Shown here: positions 45,505-59,100 of the stretch, piece after piece
Numbering within the stretch: position 1 is the stretch's first letter
Layout of the letters: every line of letters starts with the position of its first letter
Source: Cladopsammia gracilis
Lineage: Eukaryota > Cnidaria > Anthozoa > Scleractinia > Dendrophylliidae
Direction: 5' to 3'
Assembly (NCBI GenBank): GCA_022457155.1
Contig: JAJGOT010000010.1
Span: forward strand, 3,336,001-3,400,000
Length of the DNA: 64,000 nucleotides
The notes under the pieces: model-generated
Database searches by the model: none
The model's input: only the letters and a program-made list of their open reading frames with translations
Told to the model about the DNA's origin: nothing
Translations under genes and position numbers: made by a program

Positions 45505-45681
45505 AATTCGGCTAACGCATTGTTGTACCCAATTCAAACCTTCTGGGAATACTGAGATTCTTTGTTCACAATATTTCCATATAATTTCCATGTCAATGCT
45601 TCATTGATATGGAAATATGACAAACAAAGGGTTCTAAACCCAAAGGATTTGAATTGGGTACAACAATGCGTTAGCCGAATT
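45505..45681. repeat. Second nested fold-back
   Basis: AATTCGGCTAACGCATTGTT...AATTCAAACC pairs with the complement ending AACAATGCGTTAGCCGAATT. The inner part also pairs (CCATATCAATGAAGC region). Confidence 0.85.
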
Positions 45682-45957
45682 AATTTATTATTGTCTATTA
45701 CTTAATTGTGTTCGAAGACAATCATATGGATTGAGTTCGATTGAGTTCGATTTGTTCGATTGAATTCGATTTGTTCGGAAATCGAACTCACTGAAAGTCC
45801 GGTGTTCGATTTCGTTCGATTGCCGAACTCAATCGCACTCAATCCACGGATTGAGTTCGATGGCGTTCGATTGAGTTCGATTTCCGAACATTCGATTTAC
45901 TATGCCGGGAGTATTAAAAACAACTAAGACTGCCAGAGTTTTTAATAACTTACAATG

Positions 45958-46127
45958 TAAAGGACCATGTTCACCCAATCCGCTTTGCATGCTTGTGTTT
46001 TTGTTTTGAAATGGTTCAATTGATCAATGTAGCATTATGATTGGCTGGCATGTTGATTTTTCGATTTTCCTTCTGTGCGAAAATCAGCCCGGGCGCACAA
46101 AGCAGATTGGGTGAACATGGGCCTTTA
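45958..46127. mobile_element. 170-bp MITE
   Basis: TAAAGGACCATGTTCACCC at 45958 mirrors GGGTGAACATGGGCCTTTA ending at 46127. CCAATCCGCTTTG / CAAAGCAGATTGG continue inward. Confidence 0.9.
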
Positions 46128-46558
46128 AATGTCACTGTATACCTTAAAGTTTGTTTTGCCTAATCCAAAATACAGTTGTCTGATTGACAAAAGCATAAGT
46201 ATTTAGTAACCATCACTCTTTAGTAAAGTGTTTGTGTTGGTGCAGCTAGTACATCAAATATGTGATTTTCTTTCTCCTATAAAATGTTGACGAATGGTTT
46301 TCTGGTCAAATCGAACCTTCAACATCCCTCTCCCACAGGCAAGGCAAAATTTGGTTTGTTCAAATTCCGTTCCCCCAGGTGTAAAAAGTTTTTCAATTGT
46401 CATACCCAAGGCTCATATCAAAGGCTTATATGTATTACAATTCAGTAATTACTAGATTACAACTCTACTATTTACAATCTAGTCTTCCATTTACGATCCA
46501 GCAATATAAAATCTGGGTATTTTCCTGCTTGCACAGCTTGGCTCTGCTGGGGGTTGAT

Positions 46559-46587
46559 GACCCCCCCCCCCCCCCCCCCCCCCCCCC
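46559..46587. repeat. Poly-C run (about 28)
   Basis: Homopolymer about 115 bp upstream of the first TRRAP coding exon. Confidence 0.9.
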
Positions 46588-46712
46588 AATTTTTTGCATT
46601 TCTGACAAGGGCATTTCATAATCTAACTATGGTAAATGTTTGAAAAAATAAATCTGTGTTGTAGAAGATTTTTGCTCAGACAACTTAAACATTTTCTTAC
46701 AGAGAGCTCAGA

Positions 46713-49700
46713 ATGGCTTCTGCAAGTCCTGCTTCTGTCACCTCTCCCCAGGAGGCTGGGCCAACAAACATCATAAAGATGTTTACCACATATACGAACA
46801 TCTTAACAGAGGCCTCCATGTGTAAGTTCAGTCATAAGAGTGGCTGAAAAGCCTTCAATATTATGTGTTTTATGTATGTGGTTTGAAAAAACTGCTTGTT
46901 ATACAGTTACATGTAACTCTCAGTTTCCACCTACATGTATTCTTTGGTGGCTATACCTTGAGCTGCACTCTTACTGTTGTGTAATATTCCTCCGCATCCT
47001 GCCATCTAGTTGATTCTTGTTCCTGCTTAGTTTGTTCCCCTAATCCCCAGGTTTCCAATCCTTTTCTCCAGCTAGTTTTCTTCATGGGAAATCTACCTCT
47101 AATAAAAGTCTATACATGTATGTGTACTGGTAATTTTGCTTTGTAGGTTTCTCAGCTGCTTGAAAAGTCATCCACTCGCATGCAGTTAAAGCTGTGATTT
47201 TTGCTAAATGTCTGCTCTTTTATTTACAGCTGAAGAGAAAAAGTTAAAAGCTGCTCAAGAAATCAGTGAAAGCTTTGAGGTTTGCCTAGCTTAATTTTAC
47301 ATACAATTGTTAATTGTCCAATAATTCTTGTAAGTGCACATAACCTTTTGTTTTTTCACACAGAACTTGAAATTTTATTATATTAGCCTCTTTACTAACA
47401 ATGGTCAAACTTATTTTTTTAGTCCACTAGCAAAGTTTTGCTAGTAAGATTTTTTTCTACAAGCAAAACTAGTAAAGTCACTAGCTATTTTTTGCAGTCA
47501 TTTTCCCTTTGATGATTCTGAAAATACGGTAAAAATACCTAAATAGTATAATGTTAATTTTGTAGTCTTCTTTGCCGGCATTGTCCTGTTGTTTCTTTGG
47601 TGGCTAGGAGTTGTCGGGCAATACGTTATCATTGTCAGTCACGTTACTGGTAGTCCTAGAGGTTGAGGGTCTCTTGAAAAAAGCGGTTATTTTAGACATC
47701 TACAACAAAAGTGGCTCACAAAGCATGAAGTTCATTGATTCTCTTCTGTCATGTTGCTCATTCCAATAATATGTGAAATGCGTAGATAAAGTGTGCACAG
47801 GTTCTGTGTAAAATCACGCCTATTTTCTCCCATAGGTGACATTCGATAATTTATTATTTTTTGCCACAAAATTCTCCAGGAACGTTCACTTTTTCCCTTC
47901 AACTTTTATTAGAGAAATGCTTACTCGTAAAAGTTTGCTAGAGGATATTTTTCAGACTCGCAACTTCCAAAAAACACTTGCATTATTTTTGCGAGTTTGC
48001 GAGTGTTAATTTTGAGTCCTGACTAAGTTATTTCTTTCTAATCATTTTATTTTACTAGCTACAGCCTAGTATCATAATGTAGCTTTTACAAAATAATATG
48101 TATTGCTTAATTTGATACTTTTATTTAAAATGTCTTGTGATAATGATTATTTCACAGAGTATTGTACAGTCGACAAGTTATTCTGCATTCCTGGAACACT
48201 CAATACCAAGATTCTTACAGTATCTAAAGGAAGGTAAAAATTATTTCATGAAATCAATAAATTTATTTTGACTATATGAATAAATTTATTTTGTGATTAT
48301 GTTACAGTCTTGTTTGTAATTATGTACAGTGTAATATGGATTAAGTTCTGATGATTTTCGTTATCAAACTTGTGTTCTAGGAGAGCCACAGTTTGTTGCC
48401 GAAGTTCCAGCACAGGTAAGATATCTGCAATACAAAACTTTCTAAGGTGAATGTTTACCTGAAATGGCAATACAAAAGCTTGCAAACATAATCGAAGTCC
48501 ACACATACATGTCACTAAAATTGTTTTCTTTACTTTCTTGTGACAGCAACTGAGAAAACTTTTGCTTGAGATTCTGCATCGCATCCCGACCAACGAACAT
48601 CTAAGACCTCATTTCCAGGTAAGTGCTGCATAGAAAAATTATTGGAATGTTCAAAACTGCTGTTACACTAATAGAAGTTGAATGCGTTAATCAAAGAGCA
48701 CCAGTTAAGCATGTAGTCTGATAAGTTTGGGACCCATGAAAACTGTAAAATCTTATATTAAAGGTGTTAATTATTATATTTACTGACTTATTTAATTTGT
48801 TTTTAAATTTCTTTTCTAGTCCATACTTTCATTGATGTTTTATCTACTCGAGGTAAGTTTTTCTATGTCTATGATATGTCCATGTTTTTGTTGCAGGTAC
48901 CGGTAGTTTTTTGTTTTCAAGTAAATTTAATTTTTCATTTGGTTAATTTTTTTACTGGGTAATTTTTTTCTGTTTTTGAAGTTCTAGTGAAAATGTTTTA
49001 ATTAGGTTATTTTAAACTACAACACATACACTGTATGACAACATTAGTGTTCCTATAAACAACTAATATTATTTTATTGTCCCTCAAAAATATAATATTA
49101 ATTAGTCTGTTATCTTATTGAACAGATTGAAAATGAAGAGAATGTGTTGGTGTGTCTAAGAATCATCATTGAGCTTCATAAGCAGTTTAGACCACCCCTA
49201 CAATCTGAGGCAAGTATTTAATTATTGCAGAATAAGACTAGTTTCAAAAAATGTGCTACATGTAATACTACATATCAAAATAAATAAAAGGAATTGGGAT
49301 TTTGTTCTTCGCCTAGAGCCTAGAAAAAAATGTTGACTGTCGTTTCTTGGTGCCTTGGATGAGAGCAGTTTTCAATTGAGTGTCGAAAGTCATTTCGCGA
49401 TTGCTTTGGTTTGGCATTGCTACGCTTTGCTATTGGCTAAAAGATCTTGCACCACTTTCTCAACCAATCAGAAGTAAAACCAAAACCAATTGTCACTTCC
49501 TCACACCCATTTTCCCATGCTTGATGCTGATGACATGTATTTGCTTAGAGTTCTGATTGGTTCATTGGATTGTCTGCATCTATTGTGATTGGCCAGAGTA
49601 ATTGCTTTGGTTATGGTTTTATGACACTCAATTGAAACTGCTCTAACACATTAAATCCCTGAAATCCCTTTTCTTCCAGTATTTTATGTATTGGTGCACT

Positions 49701-52700
49701 TAGATGCCTTAGGGACCCTGACTAAAACAGTATTACAACTGGCAGATCTATTGGTAGTAAAAAAGAAAAACTAAAACAGGAATTGCAATGTGACTATGTG
49801 TATGTTTGTTTACAAATTAGAGCAGAAGCAGATGTGATTCTTTTGGATCTTCACAGATCACCTTAACCTGCTAATTATACCGTCTGACAGATTCAGATTT
49901 TGTTGTAAAGAAGAATAGACTTAACACGTAATGTAATTTTATCAATTTTTTTTTTGCAGATACAGCACTTTTTGCAGTTTGTAAAGACAATTTACAAAGA
50001 CTTGCCAACAAATGTGGTATGATCTTCTTGCAGATAATCATTTTTTAACTTTCAAATTTGACCCATTGAATACTTGAGGTTTGTTGAATTGGTGGCATTC
50101 CAAACTAAGTATTCACAGTATGGTTACAAAAAATAAAAAAGAATAAATAAATGCAGCTAATATTACAAAATTTTTATAACTCTTCTCATTTTCAGAAACA
50201 GTTCTTTGATGTTGTGCCAATATCAGCCACTGGGTTTTTACCACCTGAGAACAATGCCACAACCACACCCACCACAACTACCCCAGGGATAAGCACTGGA
50301 GCAGCATCTACTACCTCCCCCCTGAATACTGGTGATATGGGGAGCGGCAAGAGTGGGCAACAGGTAAGCATGTCTTGCTATTATAGCCGGCAACTACAGT
50401 AAAGAACACTGCCTGCTGTGACTACTTGAAAATGAATAAAGGACAACAAACGTGGAAGACTTTTAGATTTGGATTTGGTAAAGGGGAATTTAACTCTTGT
50501 TTTAACTCTTTTTCCTTCAGATAACAATTCCTAAGGCAGTGAACTCACTTAAAGTTTTGGCAGAGTTACCCATCATTGTTGTGCTAATGTATCAGGTATG
50601 GTATTCCCATGTTCTTGCGACTATCATTAGTATAAACAGCTAATTAACTGTTATAGTGCAAACGCACGTGATATCGCCTAATTCTTAGCCGTTGAGGCCG
50701 TAGGCTGAGTTGGCTAAAATTAGGCAAGCTTGAGCGCAATAATAGTTTTATAATTCAACATATTGATAACAAAGCACAGTTTGAAGGGAAAATATTGAGG
50801 CCGGTCCATCATTTTTGCATTCTCTTGTCTCCATCGTTGGATATATGTCATGTAGACATAGCGTATATCGATAACTTTTTTACCATATTTGGGCAGTGTA
50901 TCAATGTGTTGAATTATAATTTTTATTAAACTGTTCTTTTCTTTCCTTTATTTAGTTATACAAACAGAATGTACACAGTGTTGTTGCAGACTTCATTCCA
51001 CTGATAATGAATACTATCATTCTGCAGCCTTCTCTTACAGCAAGGTAAAAACCTAAGAAAAGCAGGGTGTTACTAAATCCATTAGGGAATCTGTAGTTAT
51101 TCATTGGATCAGTTCAAACCTTAAATATTCCCCTAACATTCTCATTTTCCAGAAAATCTCAAATGTTCAACAAAGAAGTGTATGTAGACTTTGTTGCGGC
51201 ACAAATCAAGACACTGTCGTTCTTAGCATACATCATCAGGATTTATCAAGACATGGTCAACACCTACTCACAAAACATGGTTGGTGGAATGTTGGGTCTC
51301 TTGCGCTACTGTCCACAGGAAGTCGCTCATTTGAGAAAGGAGTTACTGATTGCTGCCAGGCACATTCTGGCCACTGATTTGAGAAACAGTGAGTGGAGGA
51401 AGTTGCATGTATTATTTAATATGCAATTTTTAATTTGATACCAATCGTTACAAGCAGGAAAGGTAGATGTATTTGGGGGACAGAAGGCAGCAACCTTAGA
51501 GATAATTGGGGGGGGGGGGGGGGTGTGAAAGGTTATTGGTGGTAGCAAAACAAAGAGAAGGATGAAGTATGAAGCCACATATCTACAGGGTGGGGGTGGG
51601 GGTAAAGAGAAATGAAGTGGAAGGCAACTCCAAAGCATCAAAAGGTGCGGGAAGTTGAAAGCATCTATCACCCTCCCCCTCATTATTTTGTAAGTTACTG
51701 ATTAAAGGCAGAGACAGTAAGGTTAATCCAATAAGCCTTAAGCCCTGGCTACATGTTCTAACATTGTTATTAACATTTGTTGTTTCAACAATGTTAGAAT
51801 GTGTAGTCAGCATGTTGGATGATCGCAGGCAAACACTTCAGTAAAACAGCAACAGGCAAATAAAACCCAAATTAGTTTTGCTTCTGCTTGCAAAACGATG
51901 CCGATCACATAGTACACAAGCATTGTGGACTCAAAAATTTTTCGCAGCGCATGCATGCATTTTCTCGTACCCAGATCTAATGCGATGCCTAAATGAAACA
52001 CAGAAACATGAAGAACAAGGTCTGTTCCGAAAATATGCCCTCTACATGTATATTTTGGTGACAATTTTTAGTGTGGACCCTGTTTATCGATGAAGTTGCG
52101 TTGACAGCAACAACTTGTATGTTTAATGCACATGACTCAAGGGCAAACACTTATGTAAAACAGCAACAAACAATAAAACTCAAATTTGCGCACTTTTGGT
52201 TGCAAAATGATGCCAAATCACTTTGAATTCCAAGTATCATGGGCTCAAAATTTTCTCTCAGTGCTTGCGTGCATATTCTTGTACCCAGATCTAATGCAAT
52301 GCACAAAAGTAGATAGAAAAACACAAAGGAAAAAAAGAAAAATGGAGGGCAATCCTTAACTCGTTGCCATACCAGCACGAGTAATTGCAGGTGTAAGGGG
52401 CTGCAACTTTTGGGTAGCCATTACTTTCCGGTACCTAAAATACGTAAATTTCTTGTCGATTCTTCGGCATTATTGTACAGTAAAACGCTTAGCTATTCCA
52501 ACTGCCTGGAGACATCAGACCTCAGTATGGTATTTTTGATTGGACTGTTACTTTTGTGAGGCTGTTACTTTTGTGAGGCTGTTACTTTTAGGTGGACTGT
52601 TACTTTTGGATGGGGCATCACTTTCAGGTCCAAAAGTTAACGCTTCTTTTGGGTAGCTGTAACTTTCGGGGGCCAATACTTTTGGAACTCTATGGTATAA

Positions 52701-53107
52701 CAATGTAAGAATGTGTAGCCAGGGCTTAAGGCTTATTAGATTAACTTTACTGTACATTTATTTTGACAAGTTATTTCCTAATTTGTTTCACAGGATTTGT
52801 TCCTCACATTGATCAGTTGTTTGATGAAGAAGTTTTGATTGGAAAAGGCTGGACAACCAAGGAGTCCTTGCGTCCCTTAGCTTACAGCACCCTTGCTGAC
52901 TTGGTCCACCATGTGCGCACCCATCTTCCTCTACCTCACCTCTCACTGGCTGTCCACATGTTCTCAAAGAATGTACATGATGACTCACTTCCTGTCAGCA
53001 TACAAACAATGTCATGCAAGGTGATTACAACTCCTCCCACCACATACACATTGCGGCAAACAGAATTACAAAATCCAGAGCCATGATTTCTGTTTATGAG
53101 TTTGTCA

Positions 53108-53177
<70 letters not shown>

Positions 53178-56100
53178 TTTGTAACATTAGGCTCTCCCCT
53201 CCCTAGCAAGTAATATTTGTTGTACTTAATCATGTGACTGAGCACGAGGAATAAACAGGTTTTCAGAGTCAGCCATCTTGATTAAGTACAACAAATATTA
53301 CTTGCTAGGGAGAGAAGAGCCTAATGTTAAAATCTTTATCTTCACCATCTTTATCTTCATTGTTACCATAACCATTAATCATCACCATCATCATCACAAT
53401 TACCATCACCATCAATCATTTTCATCATCGTCGTCATCATCATCATCATCATCATTGCCACCATCATAATGCATCATCATCATCTTCATCATTGCCATAA
53501 CCATAATTTGTCATTATCATCACCATTATCATCACCATCAATTATTATCAGCAACAGCAATAAACAGTAGCACTATCACTGTCAACTTGTCGATCAATGT
53601 GTTGGATTTCTCATGACAATATTCCACTTAATGTTTTAGCTCCTTCTAAATCTTGTGGAGTGTATCCGACAGAAGAGTGATGAACAGGGAACAGTACGTA
53701 CCGTACATTGCATTTAATATCTCTTTTTTTGTTCAATAAAAAATCAACCCTGCTCTTATAAACTGAGCATTCAATTCTTCTCAACATCTTTTCAGGGACG
53801 TGAAATCCTCATGAGGATGTTAGAGGTGTTTGTAAGAAAATTCCAGTCCATTGCCAAGCATCATGTTCCAGCTATCTTCAACAGATGGTATGGCAGCTTG
53901 CAACTAAGTAATTTTATTATTAAACATCATACTATAATTTGCATCTTAACAATTTATGAGTGCAAGTAAGTTCAGTCTTCGAATGACCTCAAAGGAAATT
54001 TATGTTTAATGAGTGTTTGGAAATCAGATGAAACACTCCTTATTTTTGCATCGTTAATTTCTCCTTCTAAATCATTTTGTTTGAGAAGTAATATCAAACA
54101 ATGGACACAGTATTTCATCACAAGATCAAACACCTTGAAGTTTGTCAAAACTACTCCGCTGCGCTTCGTATTTTCAACTCTCTTCTCAGTGTGTCATCTT
54201 GTGATGAAACACTTGTGTCTCATGTTTGATATATTACATAAATGAATTCATCTGTCTTGTGTTCACTGCATGTGTATTCCATCCTGAAATAGTATACAAC
54301 AATTTTTTCAGACTCAGATTGATACTGTATCCATGTTGAGTTCTTGAAGAAGGACACTCTCTGCAGTCAGCCATGGAAGACTGTGTTGTTTAGAGAAGCC
54401 ATTATAAGTGATGTTTGAGAAGTGTCTGCTTCTGTCTTAACTTAATAATGAGAATGTTTGATCTAATAGATGTGGTGTGCTCCCAAGAGCATCCATTATT
54501 GAATATTAACCCTAAATGTAACGATTATTGAATGTTGACTGTTAATCATTTTCTCAGCCCACAGATGAGTGAGCTTCAAGCACAGCAGCAGCCTCAGCAA
54601 TCCAGCACTAGTTCATCTACATCATCATCTTCTACCACCACTGCCAGCACATCTTCTGATCGCAGCTCCTTATCAAGTGCACCTGCAGCCTCCAGTGCAC
54701 CAAACTCTGCAACAACAAGTGAATCACAATCCACAGAAAAGCAGGATCAAGACCCAGTCAAGGTGAAGGGGACATTCCTCACTTCCTATAGGAGATTTTT
54801 CATCAGAGCCATTCATAAATTGTGACATCTTGAGTGTTAAATACTGTACAGCTGTATACTTAAAAGTACTAAATTTTAAATACCTTTTTATATTACAGAA
54901 AGCAACATCATCTTCACCAGGTAAGCCCTGTCTTTTTTTGCCCTTCTAAGGTGATGATTGAAACATACAATGATTTGTTACTATACTGAGTTACCGGTAT
55001 AAATAATTAATGCTTGGATTGATTTGAGCAGGTCCCAGTCCCACAACTATATTCTCAGTTCCTGATTGTCGTAGCATGGTGAAGACACTTGTATGTGGTG
55101 TCAAGACCATCACATGGGGTGCTGGGTCATGTAAAGTGTCAGGAAATACATGTAAGTCATTCTTTGTCTAGGTTATAATGTAAACTCCCTCTCAAACACG
55201 CATGCCATAAGCCAGACAGGGTCTTAGTAAGATCCCAGTAGGATCCTGCAGGATTCCAACCTGAAATTATATGCAATACAGGATGCAAAATCCTTAGAAT
55301 TTCTTCAATAGAGGACAAAGCTCTCGCATGAGGAGCCCAGATAATGAATTGTTAGGAACCTCCGCCAAATATGAGGCACCCAAATATTTTCTAGGTTACC
55401 CTGGGCTCCCAGGCATTATTGGTCTCATAGTCATTAAGGACTATGTAGTTGTAAGGCCCCTGAATGCAGAAAGCTGAAGTTGACAAAATTGTTTTGTGTT
55501 TCATCTAGCATATGCATGTCTAAGTTACTAAGTAGACAATAGTTTCCTTGATAAACATAAGTGTTCAAGGATATGTTAGTGAGATTATGGTGTTTGTTTC
55601 TTTTCAGCTGGTGATATCAATGCGCCTGCTTCTGCTCAAACGAATAAGACGTTCCTTCCATGGGAGACACATCTGTTCACAAGGCTCCTGAAATATGGTA
55701 AGAATACTGTCCTCCAGCTGATGACAAAAAGTAGTTGTGTTTTCCTTGCTATTCTGTTTCCATTTTTGAACATATTTTACCATCTTTCTTTATCTATCAT
55801 CATACATGACACTTTCAAAGCTTTATATGTTAGCTCTTCCTATCATTGCATAGCTAATTTAGGTAAAGGATGTACTAGGAGTTATACCAAGCCTGTATAT
55901 TTATGAGTCAGAATTTCATTGGATTATTCATTGGATTATTCTGTTGAGTGTGGATGCTTGTAGTTTATACATTCAGCTCTTCCTTTTATTAGGGAAGATC
56001 ATAGTATGTACTTATTGACTAAGTGGGAGGGCCGGATGGGAAAATATTTGGCTCGAGGTCATGGCATACGGACTGAGCGTAGCGAGGTCCGTGCGCCATG

Positions 56101-59100
56101 ACCGAGAGCCAAATATTTTCCCATCCAGCCTGACCTAACTTAGTCAATAAGTATTTTATCATATGACAAAATTGGAGACAAAATTACTTGAAATCTTAAC
56201 ACGCGAGGCCATCCGCTTTTGAAGTAGGGCCGTACGGCTTTTTCCGGCCCCGCTCGCGCAAATGCGTACAGCCCTCATACGGGACTTTCCTCAATGGTTT
56301 TGCAAAGAAAAGGTTTGCAGGGCCGTACAGGTCATATGATAAATACAATTCCTGGCAGGGTCTCAGTTTTTTTTCTTTGTCTCACACTTGTGACATGATG
56401 AACATTATTTCTATCTTATGTTTCATCTCATTTCATTACATGTTACTTTCAATCCTTGATTCAGCCTTGCAGGCCCTGGATATTTATCAAGTGTCTGTGA
56501 GTCCTCAGACAGGACAGTATTACCTCAGACCTCCAAGGTATGATCAATAGGTATTTCTTGGTACTACAGAAACTATATGCATTGTGGTGTGGGCACTATT
56601 GTTTGCTTAGAGAGGTTTTCAATTGAGTGCATTGCTACAATTTGTGATTGGCTAGAAATTAATCTCATGCCACTTTCTTAATCAATCAGAATTAAAAGCA
56701 AAACCAATATTTATTGTGAATTGCTCACACACATTTTCCCACACTTGGCCAGCTACATGTATGTATGTATGTTCTGATTGGTTCATTGAATTGTTTACAA
56801 CTGTTGTGAATGGCCAGAGTAGTAATTACTTTGGATTTGGTTTTACAACACTCAGTAAAAACCACAGACTATTTGTTAATTGCAGCATAATGTAATACCA
56901 GGGAATGGTCAAGTCTTCAAATTCATTATCAAAATATTGTGTTAATAGTACCACTTGGTAAAGCTTGATTATTGCATGGACTGCAGAGGGGTCACTTACT
57001 CTCACTCTATAGGAGGGTGCGAGAGTAAGTGGCATTAGACTGTGTGAATCAGGATACATTGATTTCAATGATATTAATGTTTTCTTTCATCTCATTTCAG
57101 CTCTCAGCAAGTACGAATGAAAGAAGAAAAGGAAATCTTAGAGCATTTTGCAGGAGTTGTGAGTAGTTTGTGCTCATTGTTGTGTAACATAAACATCATT
57201 TGGTTTGAATCATATAATGTGTCTAGGTCATAATGATGTTTGTTTGTTTTGGATAATTAGTTTACCATGATGAATACATCTACCTTCAAAGAGGTCTTCA
57301 CTGCTAGTATCAAGGTACCTTCTTTTTTCAACCTTGTATCATTTTTTCATTTGCATATAAATTTTGTTCTTGTCCTGTTTTGAATAAAACTTTGTGATTT
57401 CAAACTTAAATGTCCTTCAATTTCTTTCAGTACCTAGTTGAACGGATTCACACAAACTACGCTCTTCAGGTAAAAATGCAGAACGTTTGTGTATTAAATG
57501 GTTGAATTGATGAAGATGAACATGTATATGAAACTGAGAACAGTGGCATGAGATCGGGGGGGGGGGGTCTCTTTACATTATTTTTGGGTAGTGGCATGCT
57601 GCTGGGAGTCTGAAACTCTTACTTGACTCTTACATTATACCAGACCATGTTTAGCTGCAGTTTTGCAACCTCATTGTAGATTGGACACCAAAAATCCCTA
57701 CCCTTGCTATGTTCCAGAAGCTCTAAATAATCTCTTCATAGCACTGATCAGTTTCCCGGTAAATAATACTCTATTCTAAACCATCTAAACTGTTTGAAAA
57801 CCATATCCTTCACAGCAGTACATACCCATATAACATTATACATGTTTATCAACATACTCCCCGCGGGTAAGATGAAATCTCACTAAGTTCATGGTGATTT
57901 GATTTCTTTGCAGATCATCCCCAACTCATTCCTGGCGAACCCAAACACTTCAGCCACATTTGCTACAATCCTTGTGCGATTCCTGTTAGACAGATTGGAC
58001 GAGATGGGAAGTAAGTAATGATTGTGTGATGTGGAGTGTTATTACACTTTTAATTTTGGCAATTTTGTGAGATGTCATATATATTGTGAGCCATTCTAGG
58101 AATGTTCTCCTCTTTTGACAGTTTTTTAGTTTTTTCTTAAAAAAAGTACCAGTTTGCTATAAAAATGTGTTATATATATAACACATGAACACAGTAGTAA
58201 TTTAAGGCCTTTTGGGAAGCTGTAGACAAGTTTTTTTAAACTGACGTCAAGGTATTTGGATATCTGATTAGTTGATAGTTGACATCCACCAATATTGCCT
58301 GCACCATTAATTTTTCAAAGAAATACAAATCATCTTTGATCACCCATTAGTTAAGATTTTCTTTTGAAGCTTGTAGTACTGTATATGACCTAATGTTCTT
58401 TTCCTTTTCAGCCAACATGGAACGTTCCAACCTCTATCTAAAGCTATTCAAGCTTGTGTTTGGCTCAGTGTCTCTTTTTGCCTCAGAAAATGAACAAATG
58501 CTGAAGGTGAGTTGATTGAATATGACAAACAAAACAAAAATGATATGAACATGACTGAATAAAAAATAAATACAAAATTTAATATGATACAACATAAAAT
58601 GTTAGCCAAAGCTGGATTGCACAGCAGTACTTGTCTAAAAGCAAGCACTTTACAAAAACTCAGTGTTAAAATCATCGAAGTTAGTGCATCAATTGTCTTT
58701 AAGTTGTCTTTTTAGTTTTAACTGTTTATTATTGTCCATTTCAGCCCCATTTACATGAGATTGTAAATCGTTCCATGGAGCTTGCCTGCACATCTAAGGA
58801 GCCATATAATTACTTCTTGTTGTTGAGAGCTCTTTTCAGGTCCATTGGAGGAGGTAAAAACATGCATCCTTTTCCTCAAAGAATACAACCTTATTAGATC
58901 TGACACACCTTATACCTCTCCATAAAGTTAGACAATAAATAGCACAGTACTACAAGAGATTAATATTTTCTTTGGTGTATTAATTAAGAGATGTAACATT
59001 TCTCAATATTTTCAGGAAGTCATGATTTATTGTATCAAGAGTTTTTGCCTCTGTTACCAAATCTTCTACAAGGTTAGTTATTCATTCTATACATGTAGGT

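Larger units (their letters stand above)
43644..45915. mobile_element. 2.26-kb TIR transposon with 6-bp target duplication
   Basis: Terminal inverted repeats start CCCGGCATAGTAAATCGAA at 43650 and end with the complement at 45909. AGTATT flanks both sides (43644-43649, 45910-45915). Both subterminal regions (43664-43800, 45722-45895) are packed with a short motif, TCGAACTCAA / TTGAGTTCGA, like transposase binding clusters. No transposase is seen. Two other fold-backs (44298-45075, 45505-45681) are nested inside. Confidence 0.9.

Noticed and set aside
52763..53086. Plus-strand frame continuing past the TRRAP exon at 53020
   Set aside because: Family alignment and the next exon ([13 protein letters not shown] at 53640) place the donor at AAG|GTGATT.
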